A stretch of 5,306 bases of DNA from Deltaproteobacteria bacterium (GTDB lineage: Bacteria; Myxococcota_A; UBA796): positions 18,978-24,283 of the forward strand of contig PALY01000064.1 in assembly GCA_002707085.1 (NCBI GenBank). The letters run 5' to 3'. Positions 1 through 5,306 of this stretch are shown piece by piece; positions within the stretch are counted from its first letter, which is position 1, and each line of letters opens with the position of its first letter. The translations under genes were made by a program, and so were the position numbers. The notes under the pieces were generated by a model that was given only the letters and a program-made list of their open reading frames with translations, had not been told where the DNA came from and ran no database searches.

Positions 1-214
1 CATCAACGGCGTCGCTGCCACTGCCCGTATCGTCTGCCGCACCTGTGTCAGTGTCAGTGTCTGCACTGCCTGAATCACTCCCTGCGTCGTCATCCGGGTC
101 GGTATCCGGAATGCTGCTGCCGGTATCGAGTTCTGATGCGTCTTTGGCTTCACCCGTAATTTCAGTACAAGCCGTCAATAAGAATGGCAGAAGGTAGATT
201 GGGTATTTGGTCAT
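1..214 (-). CDS. Putative lipoprotein with Asp/Thr/Ser-rich linker, partial (N-terminal 71 residues)
   Basis: The frame opens with ATG at 214-212 and stays open to the left edge, so only the N-terminus is visible. Residues 1-16 form a short lipoprotein signal: one Lys at position 3, a hydrophobic stretch, then the lipobox Leu-Thr-Ala-Cys with the lipid-attachment cysteine at residue 16. The rest of the visible part is acidic and low in complexity (many Asp, Thr, Ser, Gly), including an in-frame Asp-Thr-Asp-Thr-Asp-Thr run. It looks like a flexible spacer between the lipid anchor and a domain outside the window. The start is supported by GGAGAAA (minus strand of 221-227) six bases upstream. 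The gene follows dctM on the same strand after 53 bp, so co-transcription is possible. It does not look like the start of a TRAP binding protein, but the functional domain is not visible, so no function is assigned. Lipoprotein nature is well supported; everything else is open. Confidence 0.75.
   Translation of the reverse strand, partial: MTKYPIYLLPFLLTACTEITGEAKDASELDTGSSIPDTDPDDDAGSDSGSADTDTDTGAADDTGSGSDAVD
45..62. repeat. Three tandem copies of a 6-bp unit in the lipoprotein linker
   Basis: On the plus strand GTGTCA occurs twice, followed by GTGTCT. On the minus strand this encodes the alternating Asp-Thr run of the linker. The unit is two codons long, so slippage would change linker length without breaking the frame. 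Confidence 0.6.
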
Positions 215-220
215 GTTCTG

Positions 221-239
221 TTTCTCCGGTTTGTGGAGA
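221..239 (-). promoter_or_regulatory. Ribosome binding site inside a possible small hairpin
   Basis: On the minus strand, TCTCC (239-235) can pair with GGAGA (227-223) across a 7-base loop. The right arm is the Shine-Dalgarno sequence of the lipoprotein that starts at 214. If this hairpin forms in the mRNA it would partly hide the ribosome binding site, and ribosomes arriving from dctM would not quite reach it because dctM stops at 268. The 5-bp stem is short, so this is only a possible control element. Confidence 0.25.
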
Positions 240-267
240 GTACTACAAAAACAGTCCTTTTCGCCCG

Positions 268-1590
268 CTAATCCAATCCCCATGTCACCAGTTCTGGAAA
301 GGCGATGACCAAGCCCAATGCGATTCCCTGGATAATTATGAATGGTATGGCACCCTTATAGATTGCCGATGTGGGGATTTCTTCTGGGGTCACACTGCGC
401 AAATAAAAGAGGGAAAACCCGAACGGTGGTGTCAGGAAGGACGTTTGTAAATTCATGGCGATCATCACTCCGAACCAGCGAGGATCGATGCCGAGCCGTA
501 AGGCAGCAGGGAGCAGAAGCGGCAAAATGATGAATGCGATTTCAAAGAAGTCGATGAAGAAGCCCAGAATGAACACCACAAGGTTGGCGACCACCAATAG
601 ACCAATGACTCCGCCGGGAAAGTTGGTGAGGAGATCTTCGATCCAGATGTCTCCATAAAGACCTCTGAAAACCAGGGCGAAAGCTGTAGACCCGATCAGA
701 AGAAACAAGACCATGGATGTGAGTCGGGTGGTTTCTCCCATCGCACCATCCAGGGCCTCTTTTGTGAAGCGTCCATTGACCAAAGCGAGTCCCATGGCAC
801 CCAAAGCGCCCAAAGCGCCCGCTTCCGTGGGTGTGGCAACCCCTGCAAAAATGCTGCCCAATACGATCAAGATCAACACAAGTGGCGGGACCATCACAAA
901 CATGACTCTTTTGAATAGAGCAAGTCCCCGTTCAGTACGCTGTTCTGGAGGCAAGGCAGGTGCGGCTTCTGGTTTGATAAACGCGACCGCCATGACGAAA
1001 ATGGCGAACATACCGGCCAGCATGACCCCAGGAACCAGTGCGCCCTTGAAGAGGTCGCCTACGCTTACACCCAATTGGTCTGCAAGTACGATCAGCACGA
1101 CACTTGGGGGTATGATTTGTCCCAAGGTGCCGGAAGCGGCAATCACTCCGGTGCTGAGCCAAGGTGCATAGCCGTACCTGTGCATCACAGGAAGTGAGAT
1201 AAGGCCCATTGCCACGACACTGGCACCGACGACGCCCGTTGCCGCCGCGAGCATGGCGCCCACGAAGACAACCGCCAAAGCCAGCCCACCCCGAAGACCC
1301 CCGAAGAGGGCGCCAATGGTGGTCAGCAGATCTTCCGCGAGTTTGGATTTCTCCAGCATCGTTCCCATAAAAATAAAGAAGGGTACGGCCAGCAGAACAA
1401 AGTTCGACATGATGCCAAACACGCGCTCAGGAAAGGCGAACATGAAGGTGGCGGGAAAGATGTCCATCGCGACACCCACGACTGCAAAGATGAGCGCAGT
1501 GCCGCCCAGGGAAAACGCGACAGGGTAGCCCGAGAAGATGAAGAGGAAGACCGTGATGAACATCATCGGGCCAAGCAAATCCGGGTTCAT
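268..1590 (-). CDS. dctM: TRAP transporter large permease subunit, DctM type (FcbT3-like)
   Basis: This is the 440-residue large membrane subunit of a tripartite ATP-independent periplasmic (TRAP) transporter. In this family it forms the ion-driven transport domain in the inner membrane and works with a small permease and a periplasmic binding protein. The length is normal. The protein is hydrophobic almost throughout, with many membrane helices. Conserved family motifs are visible: GTLGQIIPPS at residues 154-163, GVATPTEAGA at 250-259 and TPPFG at 387-391. The stretches FGIMSNFVLLAVP (58-70) and ASGTLGQIIPPS recall the mannitol/chloroaromatic branch (COG4664, FcbT3), judged from memory rather than by search. 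The ATG at 1590-1588 has AAGGAG (minus strand of 1596-1601) five bases upstream and overlaps the dctQ stop as ATGA, implying translational coupling. The frame is intact to TAG at 270-268. Substrate cannot be read from this subunit; 2-oxo acids, lactate and related acids are known for related systems. Confidence 0.95.
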   Translation of the reverse strand: MNPDLLGPMMFITVFLFIFSGYPVAFSLGGTALIFAVVGVAMDIFPATFMFAFPERVFGIMSNFVLLAVPFFIFMGTMLEKSKLAEDLLTTIGALFGGLRGGLALAVVFVGAMLAAATGVVGASVVAMGLISLPVMHRYGYAPWLSTGVIAASGTLGQIIPPSVVLIVLADQLGVSVGDLFKGALVPGVMLAGMFAIFVMAVAFIKPEAAPALPPEQRTERGLALFKRVMFVMVPPLVLILIVLGSIFAGVATPTEAGALGALGAMGLALVNGRFTKEALDGAMGETTRLTSMVLFLLIGSTAFALVFRGLYGDIWIEDLLTNFPGGVIGLLVVANLVVFILGFFIDFFEIAFIILPLLLPAALRLGIDPRWFGVMIAMNLQTSFLTPPFGFSLFYLRSVTPEEIPTSAIYKGAIPFIIIQGIALGLVIAFPELVTWGLD

Positions 1591-2132
1591 GCGGACTCCT
1601 TGGTCTCGAGGAGGGTTCGTATCTGTTTCCCAATTTCAGCCAACCCTTGAAGGAGTAGGAGCCCAAAACACACCATCATCATTGTTTTGATGGGCGCGCG
1701 TGGGAGACCGCCGGGATCGGGAGAACCCTCTCCAAGCCATGTGTCTCCAATGGCCCAAGAATTGGTGACCATCGGCCAACAAACGACCAACCCAAAGACA
1801 CAGAAAGGAATCAAGAAGAATGTGCCGCCCAACAAATCCAACCATGCTTTGGTTCGTTTGGAGAACCGTCCATACAGAACGTCCACTCTGACGTGTTGGT
1901 TTCGTTGCAGCGTGTGGCTTGCACCCAGCAAGAAAACCATGCTGAACAGGTACCATTGCAACTCCAAATAGGCGTTGGAACTCAGTTGGAGTTCGGTAAA
2001 TTTCCCGAGGTATCGGGCCAAAGCATTGAATGCTCCCACCAAAACCATCAGTAGGGTCAGCCAACCGATCAAGCGGCCCACCCTTGTTGAGAGGGCATCG
2101 ATCTTGTGGATGAACATGTCGAGAGCAGCCAT
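1587..2132 (-). CDS. dctQ: TRAP transporter small permease subunit, DctQ type (FcbT2-like)
   Basis: This is the small membrane subunit of a TRAP transporter, which packs against the large permease and helps dock the periplasmic binding protein. From the ATG at 2132-2130 it has 181 residues. Four hydrophobic segments are visible at about 23-41, 59-76, 97-121 and 148-166, the usual four-helix DctQ layout. The family signature QRNQHVRVDVLYGRFSKR lies at 76-93, and SPDPGGLPRAPIK (137-149) sits before the last helix, as in FcbT2-like subunits (COG4665, from memory). The open frame extends five codons upstream to a TTG at 2147. I prefer the ATG because GAGGAAA (minus strand of 2139-2145) lies six bases before it and overlaps that TTG. 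The stop TGA overlaps the dctM start by 4 bp, so the two are one operon. No binding-protein gene precedes it; the neighbouring DNA holds a small plus-strand frame and a tRNA. I found no convincing promoter. Confidence 0.92.
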   Translation of the reverse strand: MAALDMFIHKIDALSTRVGRLIGWLTLLMVLVGAFNALARYLGKFTELQLSSNAYLELQWYLFSMVFLLGASHTLQRNQHVRVDVLYGRFSKRTKAWLDLLGGTFFLIPFCVFGLVVCWPMVTNSWAIGDTWLGEGSPDPGGLPRAPIKTMMMVCFGLLLLQGLAEIGKQIRTLLETKESA

Positions 2133-2162
2133 GCTGTGTTTCCTCAAGGCAATGGATATCCC

Positions 2163-2180
2163 GTGCAGGTTACCCTGCGC
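2163..2180 (-). promoter_or_regulatory. Short hairpin with GNRA-type loop upstream of dctQ
   Basis: GCAGG (2165-2169) and CCTGC (2174-2178) form a perfect 5-bp stem around a 4-base loop. Read as minus-strand RNA the loop is GUAA, a GNRA tetraloop, which stabilises small hairpins. It would lie about 33 bases upstream of the dctQ start codon. On the plus strand the same bases end just before the ATG of the small ORF at 2183. It has no T-run and is therefore not a terminator. Role unknown; it may be chance. Confidence 0.25.
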
Positions 2181-2182
2181 TC

Positions 2183-2371
2183 ATGGAGTTTCTGCTCGCC
2201 GGAACAGTTTTTCTGTTGGAACTTGTTTGTGTAACCTTCGTATACATCAGCATGGTCCGGCCAGAAAAAGCACCGAAATTCCTGGCCGATATGCCAGTTA
2301 TATGGAGGATAGTTTTGGTTTTTTCGTCTAGTTTTGCGGCCGGGGCCATCATTCAGTGGGCGCGTCTATAA
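2183..2371 (+). CDS. Possible small membrane protein with two helices (62 residues), unknown function
   Basis: ATG at 2183 opens a 62-codon frame ending in TAA at 2369-2371. The translation looks like a real small membrane protein: a hydrophobic segment at residues 3-24, a short charged loop (RPEKAPK, residues 26-32), and a second hydrophobic segment at about 40-60 ending in WARL. It belongs to no family I recognise. It is divergent from dctQ, with 50 bp between start codons, and lies 79 bp upstream of the tRNA on the same strand. Against it: there is no good Shine-Dalgarno sequence, since the only purine-rich run upstream sits in the hairpin at 2163-2180. An open frame on the opposite strand of the same stretch gives a less protein-like sequence. 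It could be a real gene, a remnant, or a chance frame with hydrophobic codons. Confidence 0.45.
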   Translation: MEFLLAGTVFLLELVCVTFVYISMVRPEKAPKFLADMPVIWRIVLVFSSSFAAGAIIQWARL

Positions 2372-2410
2372 TCACGGTTTCGTTGACAGCGTGAAGGCCT
2401 TTGTTAGATG
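2367..2410 (+). promoter_or_regulatory. Possible promoter elements ahead of the tRNA gene
   Basis: A perfect TATAAT lies at 2367-2372 but has no recognisable -35 at the right distance. A perfect TTGACA lies at 2383-2388, followed after 16 bases by TAGATG (2405-2410), a weak -10. The second pair would start RNA about 34 bases before the tRNA, a reasonable leader length. The TATAAT overlaps the last codons of the small ORF. Both are read by eye against the sigma-70 consensus; the second is the more likely tRNA promoter. Confidence 0.35.
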
Positions 2411-2450
2411 CCGAGAGCTTCGACCATTGTGTCGGAAGTGTGGATGGTTT

Positions 2451-2527
2451 GGCTTGGTAGCTCAGATGGTTAGAGCACACGGTTCATACCCGTGGTGTCG
2501 GCGGTTCAATTCCGCCTCAAGCCACCA
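2451..2527 (+). tRNA. tRNA-Met (CAU anticodon), CCA encoded
   Basis: The 77-base sequence folds into a full cloverleaf. The acceptor stem pairs GGCTTGG (2451-2457) with TCAAGCC (2517-2523), six Watson-Crick pairs and one G-T. The D stem is GCTC/GAGC. The anticodon stem is CACGG/CCGTG with loop TTCATAC and anticodon CAT at 2485-2487. The T stem is GGCGG/CCGCC with loop TTCAATT. The discriminator is A2524 and the CCA tail is encoded at 2525-2527. The first base pair is G-C, so this is not the initiator, which normally has a mismatch there. CAU can also belong to the tRNA-Ile whose C34 is changed to lysidine; overall likeness to elongator tRNA-Met (GTAGCTCAGNTGGTTAGAGCACA region) favours Met, but a search would be needed to settle it. 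No hairpin terminator follows; a short T-run lies at 2546-2549. Confidence 0.95.
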
Positions 2528-2548
2528 TCCATCCACGCTGCCCTCTTT

Positions 2549-4579
2549 TCATCTGAGTTCACCCAGGAAAAGGTAGGCGGCTCCAGCATTGTCCCCGGTT
2601 GTATCGTCTCCGGGAGCGCCAATGAGAATGTCGTCTAGTCCATCTCCATTCATGTCTCTTCCGCCGGCGATGGATGTTCCAAACGCATCACCTGCTGTAG
2701 AGCCAAGGAATTGGGCGATACCATCGTCCAGATCGTGCGTGCCCGGAATGTGGCCAGGAGCCAGGTATACAGCGCCTGCTCCACTGCGCGCTCGGTCTGC
2801 ACCGATAAGAACTTCTTGGTGGCCATCGCCATCTGTGTCACCGGCTCCCGAAAGCGCAAAGCCTGCCCGGCCATACCCTTCGACTCCACGAAGTTTAACG
2901 TGAGCGCCGCTTAGACTTCCGCTGCGGCTGGCGGGTCCATACACAACGTATGCCGCCCCGGCATCGGGAAGCTCTTGGTCCCATCCTGGCGCGCCGATGA
3001 GTAGATCTGCGAGTCCATCATCATTCAGGTCTCCAGTAGTGGCCAAAGTAGACCCGGCATGATCACCGTCATTTTCTCCCACGTGAATGGCATACGCATC
3101 ATCGAGAAACATGTCTCTTCGGATGGGGCCGTACAGCACGTACACGGCACCCGCATCTACATGAACGGTTTCTGCATCGTCATGGGGAGAACCTGGAGGT
3201 GCAGATTCCGCCATTGGGGCGCCCACGATTAAGTCATCTACGCCATCTCCATTGAGATCCCCGGGGCCGGCGAGAGAAGAACCCGCTGCCTCTCCAGGGC
3301 CAGACCCTCCCAGGCGAAGCCCTTCATCGGGGCTGGTGTCACCAGACCATGGACTGTTCACAATGATGACTGCACCCGATCCATCACCTCTGTGGTCGTC
3401 GTTTGAAAGACCAAAAGCGATTTCGGGTCGGCCATCTCCATCTTGATCGCCAATCACTGCGGCAGCGCCGATTCCATGGTTTGTACGGTCCCCACGAAAC
3501 ATGTGTATGGAGGTATCGAGGTCGGTATCGCCCCTGATTGGCCCACCAAAGAAGTGTACGGCCCCGGCCCGTTCTGGGGTGAGAGACTCTCCAGTATCGA
3601 ACCCTTCTGCTTCGGATCCGTCCGCGCCAGGAACGACGATCAACAAGTCTTCTGTTCCGTCTAAATTAAGGTCGCCAGCGGTCGTGACTTCCGTGCCAGC
3701 CAGCCAGCCTGCTTCCACGCCATAGATGCCGTGGTGTTCTGCAAGGTCAATCACCCCAGATGCAGTCCCGCTTACGATCATGGCTCCGCCGACGTTGGCG
3801 CCGCGAGTCGTGTCCAGTCTGGGGCTTCCGATCAGCATGTCGGGAATGGTGTCTTCTGTGATGTCTCCAAGAAAAGAGACACTGGCACCAGCGAATGTGT
3901 CACCCGCTACACCCAGCATTCTAGCGTGGGCTTCGATGGCCAATATTTCTCCATTCAGGCCGCATTCTCCCAAACTTCCATCGCAATTGTTGTCGGTACC
4001 ATCTCCGCATACTTCTTCGGCCAGCGGGTAGACGAGGGGGTCTTCATCATCACAGTCGGTTCCTTCAGGGCCGCCCACGAAACCATCACCATCCCGGTCA
4101 TCGTCTACATCTCCAGCACAATCGGAATCAATCCCGTCATACCAGACTTCTGTGGCTCCGGGATGTACGCCAACATCGGAATCATCGCAATCGGTGTTGT
4201 CTACAACTGTGCCTGCTGGTTGTGTGCAAGCGGTGACCGGTGAAGCGACATCGCCGTAACCATCACCATCGGCATCCGTGTAGAAAGTGTCTTGATCGGT
4301 GGCGTCGTCTTCATCGATTTGGCCATCACAGTCATTGTCGATTTCGTCGCAGACTTCTTCTGCGCCCGGATGGGCAGATGCTTCCGTATCATCGCAGTCA
4401 TTGACGCTGATGTAGCCATCTCCATCCTCATCTTTTTCTGTTTCGGATTCCGGGTCATCTCCGCTCGTTCCAACACACTCGCCACCGACTTCTTTGGTTC
4501 CAGCCCCACATTCCAATTTGCCGTCACAACCAACCGTGAGGCCCAACAAGCAGATCGAGGTCCAAAAGGTGCTGTTCAC
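2549..4579 (-). CDS. Lipoprotein with MopE-like metal-binding repeats and a seven-repeat FG-GAP beta-propeller
   Basis: This 676-residue protein is probably anchored in the envelope by a lipid. Residues 1-18 are a lipoprotein signal ending in Leu-Thr-Val-Gly-Cys (Cys18). A small cysteine motif follows (CGAGTKEVGGEC, 24-35), then an acidic linker. Three Asp/Cys repeats of the putative metal-binding MopE type lie at about 50-90, 99-160 and 161-206, with DxDGDG, DCDD and DNDC motifs. From about 221 to the end there are seven FG-GAP repeats, as in integrin alpha N-terminal propellers. Six carry a calcium-loop motif: 303-311, 378-386, 441-449, 517-525, 581-589 and 642-650; the first (239-247) is degenerate. 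All 12 non-lipid cysteines lie before residue 207 and none in the propeller. The GTG start at 4579-4577 is set by AAAGGAG six bases upstream. Calcium or metal binding and surface adhesion or scaffolding are inferred from the domains; no enzyme motif is visible. It converges on the tRNA 21 bp away. Confidence 0.92.
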   Translation of the reverse strand: MNSTFWTSICLLGLTVGCDGKLECGAGTKEVGGECVGTSGDDPESETEKDEDGDGYISVNDCDDTEASAHPGAEEVCDEIDNDCDGQIDEDDATDQDTFYTDADGDGYGDVASPVTACTQPAGTVVDNTDCDDSDVGVHPGATEVWYDGIDSDCAGDVDDDRDGDGFVGGPEGTDCDDEDPLVYPLAEEVCGDGTDNNCDGSLGECGLNGEILAIEAHARMLGVAGDTFAGASVSFLGDITEDTIPDMLIGSPRLDTTRGANVGGAMIVSGTASGVIDLAEHHGIYGVEAGWLAGTEVTTAGDLNLDGTEDLLIVVPGADGSEAEGFDTGESLTPERAGAVHFFGGPIRGDTDLDTSIHMFRGDRTNHGIGAAAVIGDQDGDGRPEIAFGLSNDDHRGDGSGAVIIVNSPWSGDTSPDEGLRLGGSGPGEAAGSSLAGPGDLNGDGVDDLIVGAPMAESAPPGSPHDDAETVHVDAGAVYVLYGPIRRDMFLDDAYAIHVGENDGDHAGSTLATTGDLNDDGLADLLIGAPGWDQELPDAGAAYVVYGPASRSGSLSGAHVKLRGVEGYGRAGFALSGAGDTDGDGHQEVLIGADRARSGAGAVYLAPGHIPGTHDLDDGIAQFLGSTAGDAFGTSIAGGRDMNGDGLDDILIGAPGDDTTGDNAGAAYLFLGELR

Positions 4580-4585
4580 GCCGTA

Positions 4586-4592
4586 CTCCTTT
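4586..4592 (-). promoter_or_regulatory. Shine-Dalgarno sequence fixing a GTG start
   Basis: On the minus strand AAAGGAG lies six bases before GTG at 4579-4577, a near-ideal ribosome binding site. The lipoprotein signal begins directly at this codon, which confirms the non-ATG start of the propeller protein. Confidence 0.8.
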
Positions 4593-4604
4593 GAGAGAAA
4601 GGAT

Positions 4605-4618
4605 ACCTCAAATGAGGT
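4605..4618. promoter_or_regulatory. Short inverted repeat in the divergent intergenic region
   Basis: ACCTCA (4605-4610) and TGAGGT (4613-4618) form a 6-bp dyad with a 2-base centre. It lies 25-39 bases upstream of the GTG start of the propeller lipoprotein, next to its ribosome binding site. This fits a repressor operator better than an RNA hairpin, since a 2-base loop is too tight. No family can be assigned and chance is possible. Confidence 0.25.
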
Positions 4619-4788
4619 TTTCGCATATGAATTGTGACGGTTGGGTAACCATAGGCTGGGCGCGGTGAAGGTTGTGTGACAGGCCCTTTGTCTTGTGTGC
4701 GGGATTGTGTAGAAGGCTTCCTGATGGTCACCCGTAGTTTTGGGATGACCGAATTTTGGACAGCTAATATTTCTATTTGGAAGGCATC

Positions 4789-5306
4789 ATGTCTCGGATC
4801 CAATCTCACTTTTCTACTGCGATTTTGCTCGCTTCTCTCACTTCTGGTTGTGCCACTGAAAAAAATGTGGTGGCTCCCGTAGATGGTTCTACTGTCAGTA
4901 TGGACTGGGAAAAGGGCCAAACTTTCCACATCGCCACATCCTATCGACGCTCCAACGTAAAAACGGGAGAGTTGCCTATTGATTTTGATTCAGCTTTGGC
5001 GGGTACAGCCGTTCCAGAGTTTGGAGAAAATTGGTCTCAGGATGTCATCTGGACGTATCAAGTGGTCGAAGCCAGCATGACCCCTGCTGAAGACGACGAA
5101 TTGTACCGCTTTGCTGAAACCAGTAAAGGCCTTGCTTCTTTGGCGGTCATCAAAGCCAGTTTGGACACTGGGTTGAATACAGATGACGAACTTCTTGAAG
5201 CCGACCCTGTCATTTATATGGTGTTCCGTGAAGACCGGGACCGTATGGTTGGTTTGATTAGCTTTGTGAATGTGGATGGTGAGCGAATCGAGACCGCCTA
5301 CAGCGC
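4789..5306 (+). CDS. Putative lipoprotein of unknown function, partial (first 172 residues)
   Basis: ATG at 4789 opens a frame that runs without a stop to the right edge. Residues 1-21 form a lipoprotein signal: Arg3, a moderately hydrophobic stretch, then Leu-Thr-Ser-Gly-Cys with the lipid cysteine at residue 21. The mature part begins ATEKNVVAPVDG and continues as a soluble, mildly acidic sequence with mixed hydrophobic and charged residues, including WSQDVIWTYQVVEA (about 82-95) and DPVIYMVFREDRDRMVGLISF (about 139-159). These look like beta-rich segments of an extracytoplasmic domain. No further cysteine or membrane helix is seen. GGAAGG at 4779-4784 lies four bases before the ATG and supports the start. 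It is divergent from the propeller lipoprotein gene and might share regulation with it. I do not recognise the family and assign no function; the C-terminus is missing. Confidence 0.8.
   Translation, partial: MSRIQSHFSTAILLASLTSGCATEKNVVAPVDGSTVSMDWEKGQTFHIATSYRRSNVKTGELPIDFDSALAGTAVPEFGENWSQDVIWTYQVVEASMTPAEDDELYRFAETSKGLASLAVIKASLDTGLNTDDELLEADPVIYMVFREDRDRMVGLISFVNVDGERIETAYS

Larger units (their letters stand above)
4580..4788. other. Divergent intergenic region between two lipoprotein genes
   Basis: These 209 bases must hold the promoters for both divergent genes. Visible elements are the dyad at 4605-4618, a small GGTT/AACC inverted repeat at 4639-4650, and TTGTG at 4632, 4672, 4693 and 4705 on the plus strand. 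For the plus-strand gene a weak -10, TAATAT (4765-4770), is preceded by TTGGGA (4740-4745), but the 19-base spacing is long. I see no convincing promoter for the minus-strand gene and no coding sequence. Confidence 0.5.

Noticed and set aside
713..1171. 152-residue plus-strand frame inside dctM
   Set aside because: It is an antisense shadow of a well-conserved permease gene and is rich in Ala, Pro, Ser and Thr, as expected from complementing hydrophobic codons.
1636..2064. 142-residue minus-strand frame overlapping dctQ
   Set aside because: It is the same strand read in another frame; dctQ has the family motifs, ribosome binding site and coupling to dctM.
2133..2147. TTG start adding five residues to dctQ
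   Set aside because: The TTG overlaps the likely ribosome binding site, and the ATG at 2132 has correct spacing to GAGGAAA.
2203..2217. AACAG-TTTTT-CTGTT inverted repeat as a terminator
   Set aside because: The stem is only 5 bp with weak pairs, the T-run is in the loop rather than after the stem, and it lies inside the small ORF.
2170..2352. 60-residue minus-strand frame opposite the small membrane ORF
   Set aside because: The product has no hydrophobic or domain pattern, whereas the plus-strand frame in the same place gives two regular membrane helices.
3731..4243. 170-residue plus-strand frame inside the propeller lipoprotein gene
   Set aside because: It lies wholly antisense to clear FG-GAP and MopE repeat coding sequence; its openness comes from the repetitive Asp/Gly codons on the other strand.
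2589..4430. Recurrent short nucleotide matches within the propeller gene as a repeat array
   Set aside because: They reflect repeated DxDGD and GDLNGDG protein motifs, have irregular spacing and are not CRISPR-like or a separate DNA element.
4576..4929. 117-residue minus-strand frame across the divergent intergenic region
   Set aside because: It overlaps the start of the plus-strand lipoprotein, which has a good signal peptide and ribosome binding site. The translation has no domain-like pattern and covers the regulatory region.

Overview
The window holds three complete protein genes, two lipoprotein genes cut by the window edges, one tRNA gene and one possible small membrane-protein gene. 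Base composition is moderate. Three putative lipoproteins in 5.3 kb, one with MopE-type metal-binding repeats fused to an FG-GAP propeller and one with an Asp/Thr/Ser-rich linker, suggest a Gram-negative bacterium of the Myxococcota / former Deltaproteobacteria type. This is inferred from protein style only; there is no phylogenetic marker beyond the tRNA.

Left part (1-2147, minus strand): transcription runs leftward through a TRAP transporter membrane pair, dctQ (small permease) and dctM (large permease), which overlap by an ATGA. A lipoprotein gene follows after 53 bp and runs off the left edge. The permease sequences resemble the mannitol/chloroaromatic (FcbT2/FcbT3) branch of TRAP transporters. 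No gene for the periplasmic substrate-binding subunit lies next to them in the window, so the substrate is unknown.

Middle (2148-2548): a plus-strand reading frame for a 62-residue protein with two predicted membrane helices starts just upstream of dctQ, divergent to it. A well-formed tRNA-Met(CAU) gene with encoded CCA follows at 2451-2527, behind possible promoter elements.

Right part (2549-5306): a 676-residue lipoprotein gene on the minus strand is convergent with the tRNA, 21 bp away. It carries three MopE-like Asp/Cys repeats and then seven FG-GAP repeats, enough for one complete seven-bladed beta-propeller. A 209-bp divergent intergenic region with a short dyad and spaced TTGTG repeats separates it from a plus-strand lipoprotein of unknown function that runs off the right edge.

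The TRAP pair presumably imports an organic acid across the inner membrane, and the right-hand proteins look like cell-envelope lipoproteins. Nothing links the two halves functionally. I see no mobile element, CRISPR array, phage gene or defence system here. The points of interest are the missing TRAP binding protein, the domain build of the large lipoprotein, the small membrane ORF and a few possible regulatory structures.
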